Below, piece by piece: positions 7,587 to 14,763 of a stretch of DNA of 64,000 nt. The position numbers and the translations under genes are program-made. The notes under the pieces were generated by a model. The model had not been told where the DNA came from. It saw nothing but the letters and a program-made list of their open reading frames with translations, and searched no databases. The stretch comes from Streptomyces avidinii. Its GTDB lineage: Bacteria; Actinomycetota; Actinomycetes; Streptomycetales; Streptomycetaceae. Numbering within the stretch: the stretch's first letter is position 1; each line of letters begins with the position of its first letter. Location: contig NZ_BMVL01000004.1 in NCBI RefSeq assembly GCF_014650695.1, positions 96,871 to 160,870 on the forward strand. Reading direction: 5' to 3'.

Positions 7587-8228
7587 ATGGCCGAGATCCA
7601 GACTCTGACGCCCTGCGACGCCTTCGAGCTGCTCATGGCGGGTAACCAACGGTTCGTCTCAGGCGCCTCCGAGCATCCGAATCAGGACGCCGCCCGCCGC
7701 GCCGAGACCGCACCGTCCCAGCAGCCCTTCGCCGTGCTGTTCGGCTGCTCCGACTCCCGGCTGGCCGCAGAGATCATCTTCGACCGCGGCCTGGGTGACC
7801 TGTTCGTGGTCCGCACCGCGGGGCACGTCGCCGGTGCGGAAGTACTCGGTTCCATAGAGTTCGGCGTGAGCGTCCTCGACGCGCCGCTGGTCGTCGTCCT
7901 CGGCCACGACTCGTGCGGCGCCGTCGCCGCGGCCTGCTCCGCTCTGGAGGACGGGCAGACGCCGCGCGGCTTCGTCCGTGACGTAGTCGAGCGGGTGACT
8001 CCGAGCGTGCTGGCGGCCCGCGCAGCCGGCCGCGAGACGGCCGACGAGATCCTGGCCGAACACATCGAGCACACCGTGGATCTGCTGCTGGAACGCTCCC
8101 GCGTCCTGGCTGAGCGAGTGGCGGATGGCCGCCTTGCCATGGTGGGACTGTCTTACCGACTGGCCGACGGCAGTGCCCAGCTCGTCGCCGCTCGCGGCCT
8201 CGATGCGGCGGTTCTCACGGCGTCGTAA
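7587..8228 (+). CDS. Beta-carbonic anhydrase
   Basis: Interconverts CO2 and bicarbonate. Zinc ligands are visible in FGCSDSRLAAEIIFDRGLGD (Cys and the Asp-Arg dyad) and in the paired His/Cys of VVVLGHDSCGAVAAA. 213 residues is the usual length for the single-domain bacterial beta class. RTAGHVAGAEVLGSIEFGV and the C-terminal YRLADGSAQLVA also match the family. No signal peptide, so it is cytoplasmic. It stands alone, with nothing metabolically linked on either side. Confidence 0.93.
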   Translation: MAEIQTLTPCDAFELLMAGNQRFVSGASEHPNQDAARRAETAPSQQPFAVLFGCSDSRLAAEIIFDRGLGDLFVVRTAGHVAGAEVLGSIEFGVSVLDAPLVVVLGHDSCGAVAAACSALEDGQTPRGFVRDVVERVTPSVLAARAAGRETADEILAEHIEHTVDLLLERSRVLAERVADGRLAMVGLSYRLADGSAQLVAARGLDAAVLTAS

Positions 8229-8980
8229 CCGCTGCGGGGGTGATCAGCGCCCCTTGCCGCGGTCGAAGGAACCCCGCACGTGGATGAGGAAGACCCATCG
8301 GGCCCACTTGATCATCCGCGGTCCCCGGGCTGCTCTTCCTTCCCGACCCGGCTGCTTCGGTAACTGGGGTCCGGGCTGCCAGCCTCGACGTGTGGGGCCG
8401 TGTCGAGCAGCCAAGGGCGCGTGTGGCGGCGCTTCGCTCATCCTTGGTAGCTCGGTTGCGCCCTTGGTGTCAGAGCACACCCACCGCCATGACCGCCCAG
8501 CCCAGCCTGGAGGTCCCTGAGTCAGCGCCGTGGTAGGGCAAGGTGGTCCCGCTCAGCGCGCATGCCAGGCCGAAGCCGGCATAAGCACCGCCCACACCGT
8601 GGCCCTGGCCACCCAGCGCGGCCATCGCTGCCACCGGGCGCTCCAGAACGCATTCATCGTCCGTTCATCACTGGTCATGTTCTGAACGTCGCATCGGCCA
8701 CGGCGGCGTGGCATCGGCCGGCGGAACGACCTCCCTCCCCCAGCCGGGTGAGCTCAGCGGTTCCGGGAGTGGGCAATCCAGGTGAGCAGGTCCGTCCCAC
8801 CCCCCAGCGTCGGCCTCAGTCGCAGAAGGTGCGCCTACGCGATGCGGACCCGACAGTCGGCGGACTGATCTCACCCTGAGCACAGCAGAGCGCTCTTCGG
8901 ACGGATGCGGTGGTGCGGCAACAGCTCACGGCATTGATCAGCTAAGAAATCGTGACAGTCCTGAGTCGGGTGGCGCTCAA
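8229..8980. other. Long region without a supportable gene
   Basis: About 750 bp. Several overlapping open frames on both strands are present, including a minus-strand one ending MIKWARWVFLIHVRGSFDRG at 8244 and one near 8480-8660 reading GHGVGGAYAGFGLACALSGT, but none has a family match I recognise or a good ribosome binding site. The stretch is best read as intergenic or eroded sequence. The promoter for the downstream DUF6082 gene should lie near its 3' end. Confidence 0.4.
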
Positions 8981-9697
8981 GTGAACAAAGGGGATGGCTT
9001 CCAGGACATCCCCCTGTTGTTCGAGGCTCCTTCTCCTGGCAGCACGGGCAACTGGGCTGAAATCTATGCAGTGGTATGGGATTCTATTGCAATGATTCCT
9101 CGTAGGATCCTAGCCTTTGTGATCTTAGCGGTGGCCCTGCTTTCAGCACTCCTGGTCTTGGTGTTCAGGCTCATCGACAACCGCGCACAGGCCTTCAGCG
9201 CGGCGTCGGTGCTGATTTCCGGAATTGCCCTGACTGGCGTTGTGGTCTCGCTCACGTTTCAAGCGCAGCAGACAAAGGCTGCCAGAGATGAACGGGACAG
9301 GTCTACCCATAGGCAGATGATCTATCTGACGATGGGAGATCGGGCCCTGGCGGAATGTCTGGAACCGCCAAACGCTCCAATGTCATTCGAGCGGTATCGG
9401 CAGATCATTTTCGCCAATCTGATCATGGGTAGATGGTATGCCGCGTATCAACTGGGAGAAGTGGATGATTCCATGCTCAGGTATACGCTTGAGCGGCATT
9501 TTCGCGGCGAGATAGGAAGAGCGCATTGGGAATATGGCCGCCACGACTGGCTTCGCGGCGCCATAGGAGGGCGGCAGCGAAGAGCTGCGGCGTTCGCCGA
9601 TATAGTCAAGGAGAGCTACCAAGCCGCTGTCAACGCAGGGCCTGCAGTGCCAGCAGCTGACTACTTCACCGACGCGGGCACCGACCCTGGGACATGA
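8981..9697 (+). CDS. DUF6082-family membrane protein
   Basis: 238 residues. Two membrane helices (RILAFVILAVALLSALLVLV and FSAASVLISGIALTGVVVSL) are followed by QAQQTKAARDERDRSTHRQM and a cytoplasmic helical domain (LIMGRWYAAYQLGEVDDSML, HFRGEIGRAHWEYGRHDWL). This layout and the Q-TKAARD segment are typical of the Streptomyces DUF6082 family, whose function is unknown. The GTG at 8981 has only a weak ribosome binding site. Codon use is clearly more A/T-tolerant than in neighbours (attctattgcaatgattcc), consistent with horizontal acquisition. Confidence 0.75.
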   Translation: MNKGDGFQDIPLLFEAPSPGSTGNWAEIYAVVWDSIAMIPRRILAFVILAVALLSALLVLVFRLIDNRAQAFSAASVLISGIALTGVVVSLTFQAQQTKAARDERDRSTHRQMIYLTMGDRALAECLEPPNAPMSFERYRQIIFANLIMGRWYAAYQLGEVDDSMLRYTLERHFRGEIGRAHWEYGRHDWLRGAIGGRQRRAAAFADIVKESYQAAVNAGPAVPAADYFTDAGTDPGT

Positions 9698-9950
9698 CCC
9701 AGCTGAAGGTCGGAGCTCTGCCCATCTGCGGCACGGACGAGAAGCTCAAGGGCATCTCACCGACCGGGACATCGTGGTGAAGGGCCTGGGCGCGGGCAAG
9801 GGCCCCGGCTCGGTGAAGGCGGGCGACCTCGCCCAGGGCGAGGCCGTGACCATCGGCGCCGACGACGACGCAGAGATCCTGGGCATCATGAGCGAGCACC
9901 CCTTCTGTCCGGTGGCTGCGATCCGGCCGACCGCCGGGCGTTCCCAATTC
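9694..9950 (+). pseudogene. CBS-domain protein fragment
   Basis: ATG 9694 gives MTQLKVGALPICGTDEKLKG, then after a frame change near 9745 HLTDRDIVVKGLGAGK, AGDLAQGEAVTIGADDDAEI and LGIMSEH. These are the middle of a two-CBS protein (the end of CBS1 and the start of CBS2). The start of CBS1, a few internal residues and the end of CBS2 are missing, so the fragment is inactive. Confidence 0.6.
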
Positions 9951-9988
9951 GGCTGCCCGCTTCCCGCAGTCCGCCGGAAGTGGCGGAA

Positions 9989-10018
9989 GCCCCGGCGGGC
10001 CCGCAGGCCCGCCGGGGC
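9989..10018 (-). terminator. Rho-independent-type hairpin after the M4 peptidase gene
   Basis: A perfect 13-bp stem (GCCCCGGCGGGCC paired with GGCCCGCCGGGGC) with a four-base loop, 23 bp past the stop of the minus-strand peptidase gene. No U-tract, as usual in high-GC actinomycetes. Confidence 0.6.
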
Positions 10019-10040
10019 GAGGTACCGCTCAGGAGCCGAC

Positions 10041-11624
10041 TCAGCCGTTGACGTTGACGGCCTTCCAGGCTGCCGCCACCTGCTGGTACTCCGCGCTGGT
10101 CGATCCGTACAGGTCCGCCGTCGCCTGCAGGGTCGCGGTGCGCGCTCCCGCGTAGTTGGTGGTCGACGTCATGTAGGTCGAGAGCGCCTTGTACCAGATC
10201 TTGTAGGCCTTGGTCCGACCGATCCCGGTCACCGTCGAACCGTCGTAGGTGGGCGAGTTGTACGCGACCCCGTTGACCGTCTTCGCGCCGCTGCCCTCGG
10301 AGAGCAGGTAGAAGAAGTGGTTGGCCACGCCCGAGGAGTTGTGCACGTCGAGCCGGCCCACGGTCTTGGACCAGTAGTCGGCCGAGGCGCCGTCCTTGCT
10401 GGGCTTGTCCATGTAGCGCAGCGGCGTGCCGTTGCCGCGGATGTCGATCTTCTCGCCGATGAGGTAGTCGCCGACGTCGGCCGAGTTGTTGGCGAAGAAC
10501 TCCACCGAGGTGCCGAAGATGTCGCTGGTGGCCTCGTTGAGGCCGCCCGACTCGCGGCTGTAGTTCAGCTTGGCCGTGGCGGCGGTCAGGCCGTGGCTCA
10601 TCTCGTGGCCGGCGACGTCCAGGGAGGTGAGCGGCTTCTGGTTGGCGGCGCCGTCGCCGTAGGTCATGCAGAAGCAGGCGTCGGACCAGAAGGCGTTGAC
10701 GTAGGCGTTGCCGTAGTGGACGCGGGAGTAGGCGGCCTTGCCGTCCCCGGCGATGCCGTTGCGGCCGAGTTCGGACTTGTAGAAGTCCCAGGTCACGGCA
10801 GCGCCGTAGTGGGCGTCGGCGGCGGCCGTCTGGCGGTTCGACGGCAGTCCGTCGCCCCACTTGTCGTCGGCATCGGTGAACAGGCTTCCGGTGCCGGTGG
10901 TGCCGCCGTTCAGGTCGTAGGTCTTGTGGCCGCCGCGGGTGCTGTCGGTCAGGCTGTAGGACGCCCCGCTCTGCGTGGTGTCCAGCGTGACGGAGCCGGA
11001 GTACTGGCTCGTGCCGGTGCCGGTGTCGATGGCCTCGTAGGAGTACAGCTCGGCGCCGGTGGCGGCGTCCGTGATGACGTGGCGCTCACTGGGGGTGCCG
11101 TCGTGCTGGGTGCCGGTGACGACGGCCTCGTAGGCGAAGACCGGGTTTCCGCTCGCGGCCCAGACGACCTGGCGGGCACCAGCGGGCGCGGCCTTGAGGG
11201 AGGATCGGGCGGCGGGCGGGGCTATTCGGGCCTCGATGCCCTTGGTGGTCCTGCGGCTGCCGTCCTTCTTCTGGTGGACCACCAGATCTCCGCCGAGGAT
11301 CGGCAGCCCGTAGTAGGTGCGCTCGTAGCGGGTGTGCACCGTGCCGTCGGCGTCCTTGATCACATCGCGGGCCACGAGGCGCTCCTCGGGGGCCAGGCCG
11401 ATGGCCCGCGCAGTGTCGGCCGCCGTGTTCTGGGCCGCAGTGATCGCCTGCACGCGCGCGTCGGCGGTGAGGGCGAGCGCGGTGGCTCCCGCCTCGCGCT
11501 CGGCCGAGGCGTTGGCGGAGCCGCTCTGGACGGAGATGGCGACCATCGCCGCCGAGGCGACGACAGCGGCGGCGCGCAGCACTCGGGTGCGGGGGGCGCG
11601 GAATGAGGACGTGGGGAGGGTCAC
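10041..11624 (-). CDS. Secreted M4 (thermolysin-like) metallopeptidase
   Basis: A secreted neutral protease precursor of 527 residues. A signal peptide (basic TSSFRAPRTRVLRAA, hydrophobic AVVASAAMVAISV, cut near ANA) is followed by an FTP/PepSY-type propeptide (YERTYYGLPILGGDLVVHQ). The catalytic domain has LDVAGHEMSHGLT (HExxH), GGLNEATSDIFG (the third zinc ligand Glu) and a C-terminal M4 helical domain with DVHNSSGVANHFFYLLSEGS. The GTG at 11624 is chosen because GAAGGAGC precedes it by about 7 nt and it begins a normal signal peptide; the longer frame to 11759 would put 45 residues ahead of it. A second, different metallopeptidase lies just upstream in the same direction but is separated by a terminator. 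Confidence 0.92.
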   Translation of the reverse strand: MTLPTSSFRAPRTRVLRAAAVVASAAMVAISVQSGSANASAEREAGATALALTADARVQAITAAQNTAADTARAIGLAPEERLVARDVIKDADGTVHTRYERTYYGLPILGGDLVVHQKKDGSRRTTKGIEARIAPPAARSSLKAAPAGARQVVWAASGNPVFAYEAVVTGTQHDGTPSERHVITDAATGAELYSYEAIDTGTGTSQYSGSVTLDTTQSGASYSLTDSTRGGHKTYDLNGGTTGTGSLFTDADDKWGDGLPSNRQTAAADAHYGAAVTWDFYKSELGRNGIAGDGKAAYSRVHYGNAYVNAFWSDACFCMTYGDGAANQKPLTSLDVAGHEMSHGLTAATAKLNYSRESGGLNEATSDIFGTSVEFFANNSADVGDYLIGEKIDIRGNGTPLRYMDKPSKDGASADYWSKTVGRLDVHNSSGVANHFFYLLSEGSGAKTVNGVAYNSPTYDGSTVTGIGRTKAYKIWYKALSTYMTSTTNYAGARTATLQATADLYGSTSAEYQQVAAAWKAVNVNG

Positions 11625-11777
11625 TCGTGCTCCTTCAATTGCCGTGGGGGGCCAGGCGGTTGAGATTGCCAGGAAGGGGCGGTGGATTGGCAGGTATGCA
11701 ACAAGAATTTGACCAGCTGTTGTCCGGAAAGAGGGGAGCGATGTTCGCTGAGCGACCAAAAATGGAACATTCCGCTT

Positions 11778-11807
11778 CCCCGGACGCGGTGTGCACCGAG
11801 TCCGGGG
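11778..11807 (-). terminator. Hairpin between the two metallopeptidase genes
   Basis: CCCCGGAC-g-CGGTG / CACCG-a-GTCCGGGG forms a 14-position stem with one mismatch and a two-base loop. It sits 14 bp past the stop of the upstream minus-strand peptidase gene, separating the two transcripts. Confidence 0.6.
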
Positions 11808-11820
11808 ATGGGGCCAGCGG

Positions 11821-12882
11821 TTACTGGATGCCGGGGATCTGCCGGGCCTTGAACGCGGCGCGCACGGCGTCCGCGGCGTTCGCGCCGTACATCCGCTGGG
11901 CGGTCGAAACCGTCGTCAGGGCCGCGTCCTTGAAGGATGTGTCCGGCGCGAAGCCGAACTGGGCGTTGACGATGATGCGGTCGGCGGTCCGGGCGCCCAG
12001 GGCGTTGCGGATGTCGAAGAGGGCGCGGGACCAGATCTCCCCGTCCGCGTGGACCTCGCCCTCCAGGTCGGCGTACACCTTGTTCCCGTCGATGCGGCGC
12101 AGGCAGTGTGGGGCGTCGCTGTAGGAGGCCGCGTCCCAGTCGGCTACGCAGGCCAGGTCGGCCCGCCTCGGCCAGCCGTACGCGGCGTCCGCGTGGGCGC
12201 CGACCTCGACGGCCAGGTAGTCACCGAAGGCCTCGCCGATCGCGCCGGCCTCGGGAGAGGTGCCGAAGCCGGGGACCTGCGCGTTGTGCACCGCGTGGCC
12301 GTACTCGTGGACGATCACCTCCGCGTCCTCGGCGTCGTCGACACCGCCCTTGCCGAAGCGGATCTCGGTCTTCTTGTCCGAGAAGAAGGAATTGTCCGCG
12401 CCCCACTGGTTGATGCGGACCGGCTGGGCCCGGTCGTTGGCCCCGGGCAGTTCGGTCCCGAAGCCCAGCCCTTGCAGGTACTCCTGGGCCTCATTGACCC
12501 AGAAGTAGGCCATGACCTGCTCGAACTGGTCGTCGGTGCGGTTGTATACGGTCGCGTCCGCGGGATTCGCCGAGGCGCCGGTGTCCGATCTGACGTACAC
12601 CCACCGGCCCGACAGCCGGCCGCTGGCATCCAGGTTGCGCAGCGCGGCCGTGGTGTAGGCCGAGGCGGGCACGGCGTCGGCGGCATCCTTGGCGTCGGCC
12701 AGGGTCTGATCCCCCGAGGACTGGACGGGGTTGACCATGAAGATGCGGGCCTGGGGCAGCGCTGCTGCCGGCGCGGACCCGGACCCGGACGCCGAGGCCG
12801 GTCCGGTCAGGGCGACAAGGGTCAGGGCGGCGGCCGTGGCGGTGGCCGCGGCGTTCAGACCGCGGGGTATGCGGCGGGACAT
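11821..12882 (-). CDS. Secreted zinc metallopeptidase, gluzincin (M36/M4-related)
   Basis: 353 residues with a signal peptide (RRIPRGLNAAATATAAALTL, VALTGPASA). The zinc site is EVIVHEYGHAVHN (HExxH), with the third ligand in AIGEAFGDYLAVEV about 20 residues on, the spacing of fungalysin-like peptidases. DGEIWSRALFDIRNALG is the conserved helix after the active site. It is shorter than classical M36 proteins and lacks their large propeptide. The ATG at 12882 is chosen because AGGAGG lies 6 nt before it; the ATG at 12888 would leave no spacer. Substrate unknown; likely extracellular protein degradation together with the M4 enzyme downstream. Confidence 0.85.
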   Translation of the reverse strand: MSRRIPRGLNAAATATAAALTLVALTGPASASGSGSAPAAALPQARIFMVNPVQSSGDQTLADAKDAADAVPASAYTTAALRNLDASGRLSGRWVYVRSDTGASANPADATVYNRTDDQFEQVMAYFWVNEAQEYLQGLGFGTELPGANDRAQPVRINQWGADNSFFSDKKTEIRFGKGGVDDAEDAEVIVHEYGHAVHNAQVPGFGTSPEAGAIGEAFGDYLAVEVGAHADAAYGWPRRADLACVADWDAASYSDAPHCLRRIDGNKVYADLEGEVHADGEIWSRALFDIRNALGARTADRIIVNAQFGFAPDTSFKDAALTTVSTAQRMYGANAADAVRAAFKARQIPGIQ

Positions 12883-13025
12883 GGACATCCTCCTGTGAGG
12901 GACGCGTCGTGCTGGAGAAGAGACGCGGAAGGGCGGGGCGCGGCCGCGATCCTCGCGCACGACGTCCCGCCCGCGCCAGGCCCGCGTTCCGGGAAGTTCC
13001 GCCGCACACGGCGCCATTCGGGCAG

Positions 13026-13545
13026 GGCACTCGCCCCTGGGAACGGATCCTGGCCTCGGTCCTGGCCGTCGCGGACGCCGCCGACGACATCGACTGGACC
13101 GTCTCCGTCGACTCCACCGTCGTCCGGGCCCACCAGCACGCCGCCGGAGCACTCAAAAAGGGGCGGCAGGACGCCAGGAGCCGGTCGATCACGCACTCGG
13201 ACGTTCCCGCGGAGGCCTGAGCACCAAGGTCCACCTGGCGGCCGACGGCCGGGCCCGACCCCTGGCGTTCACCGTCACCGCAGGCCAGGCCGGTGACGCA
13301 CCTGCCTTCGAGACGGTGATGGACCGTATCCGTGTTCCCCGCACCGGTCCGGGCAGGCCCCGGACCAGGCCCAACGCTGTTCTGGCCGACCGCGCCTACT
13401 CCTCCCGCGCGATCCGGGCCCATCTGCGACGCCGGGGAATCCGCGCGGTCATCCCGCAGCCGTCGGACCAGATCGGCCACCGCCAACGGCGAGGTCGTCA
13501 CGGCGGCCGCCGGCCCGGCTTCGACCGCGAGGCCTCAACGGTGTC
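13026..13545 (+). pseudogene. IS5-family transposase remnant
   Basis: The frame before about 13200 reads GTRPWERILASVLAVADAAD, DIDWTVSVDSTVVRAHQHAA (the first DDE Asp, in VDST). After a frame change, LSTKVHLAADGRARPLAFTV and NAVLADRAYSSRAIRAHLRR (the second Asp) follow, ending at FDREA. The N-terminal DUF4096 part, the catalytic Glu and the C-terminus are all missing, and no inverted repeats are visible. The element is dead. Confidence 0.75.
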
Positions 13546-13672
13546 GCCGTCGGGGCTGAACGCCACGGAAGTCACCACGTCGGGTCCGACCAGTCTGTAA
13601 CGGGTCTTTCGAGTGCGATGTCCCACAGCCGGGCTGTGTTGTCAGTGCTGCCGGAGGCGAGGTTTGTTCAGG
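13540..13672 (-). pseudogene. WD40-repeat protein fragment
   Basis: On the minus strand, NLASGSTDNTARLWDIALER and VVTSVAFSPDGDTV appear in two different frames. Both are textbook WD40 blade sequences. The fragment directly abuts the truncated end of the IS5 remnant, so the insertion or a later deletion probably destroyed a WD40 gene here. Confidence 0.6.
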
Positions 13673-13818
13673 CGAGCCGGACGTCGAGCACGGTCCGGGC
13701 ACGCCGAGCACGGTCCGGTCGGGCCGCCCGGTCAGTGCGCGCGGGCCCGCGCGTCGAGATCGTCCCCGGCATCCGGTTCACGGTGGCGCACCGGGCCGGC
13801 GGGCCCGTAGGTACGGGG

Positions 13819-14379
13819 TCAGGTGATGACCCGGACGGAATCCGGCTTCGGGAAGGGCATCCTCAGCCAGCCCGCGGGCCAGCCTCCGTCGTAGGGGTCC
13901 CCGGGTTCGGTCACAAGCAGCCGGGGGACGCGCCACAGCCACCACTGCTCCTCGTCGCCGCGGCCCGGCCACTCGATCGTCGCCGCGCGGAACCGCTCGT
14001 CGAGCTCGTGGAGCCTCGGCTGCCGGGCCGACCGGACGCGCGGGGGCAGCAGGGGCCAGACGCGGGCCAGAGCGGTCCGGCACCAGATGTCGCTGTCGAA
14101 CTCCGCGAGGCACCAGGCGTACCCCTCCTCCACGCCCGCCACCTCGTGGCCCCATCCGTCGAGCAGTGCGGAGAACGTGCAGGGCTGGCCGCCCGCCCGG
14201 CGGTCGGCACCGGCCGCGACCATGGCCGCGTGCACGGCCTCCTGCTCCTGCTCCTGCGTGGTCACGAGCACCCCGTCCGTGCGTCCGAGGGCGGCGAGGG
14301 CAGGATCCGGACCCCACGTCCACCCGGAGAGCGGGCCGGGCGCTCCTGCGCAGAGCTTTCCCGCCGCCGCCCCGATCAT
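13819..14379 (-). CDS. Hypothetical protein, Trp-rich, cytoplasmic
   Basis: 186 residues with no membrane helix or signal. Repeated Trp and acidic residues (EEGYAWCLAEFDSDIWCRTA, GDEEQWWLWRVPRLL, DPYDGGWPAGWLRMPFP) and even amino-acid use throughout suggest a real folded protein. ATG 14379 follows an in-frame stop about 24 bp upstream, so this is the earliest start. I do not recognise the family. It stands alone between the IS/WD40 scar and the conservon promoter region. Confidence 0.6.
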   Translation of the reverse strand: MIGAAAGKLCAGAPGPLSGWTWGPDPALAALGRTDGVLVTTQEQEQEAVHAAMVAAGADRRAGGQPCTFSALLDGWGHEVAGVEEGYAWCLAEFDSDIWCRTALARVWPLLPPRVRSARQPRLHELDERFRAATIEWPGRGDEEQWWLWRVPRLLVTEPGDPYDGGWPAGWLRMPFPKPDSVRVIT

Positions 14380-14763
14380 CCGCAGGTCGAGTCCCCCGGG
14401 TCAACGGATTTCGCCGTCGACCGCGGACTCCCTTCGCCGCAGCAGCCGGAAGGGCCCGGTTTCCTGACGTTCGGACAGCTCACCGATGCCCGCTCCGTCC
14501 CGCTCCGTCCGGTTAGGTCGGTCCGGCTCGAAGTCGACGTCCTCGTACCGCCGATGGCCGCGTCGGCCCCGGCGGACCTGCGGTCGGACCCCGACTGGCC
14601 GGTAATGATGTCGAGTACATCGCAGTTCGATTCCGATCCGATCTCTGGCCTGCGATGATTCGCCGCAAGTAGCACGCTTCGGCCAACGGGGACAGCTATC
14701 CGATTCTTCGCCATGTCTGGTTATGATCGGCACCCTCCCGCCGTCCCCCGCTCGCGAGGACCG
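14380..14763. other. Intergenic region upstream of the conservon
   Basis: About 380 bp with no supportable gene. It must hold the promoters of both the conservon (plus strand) and the hypothetical gene (minus strand). The only visible symmetry is GATGT-cgagt-ACATC at 14608-14622, a weak operator candidate. No clear -35/-10 pair could be assigned. Confidence 0.4.

Noticed and set aside
8244..8480. Minus-strand open frame ending in a short basic/hydrophobic tail
   Set aside because: No ribosome binding site, Pro/Arg-rich start and no family match. Not enough to call a gene.
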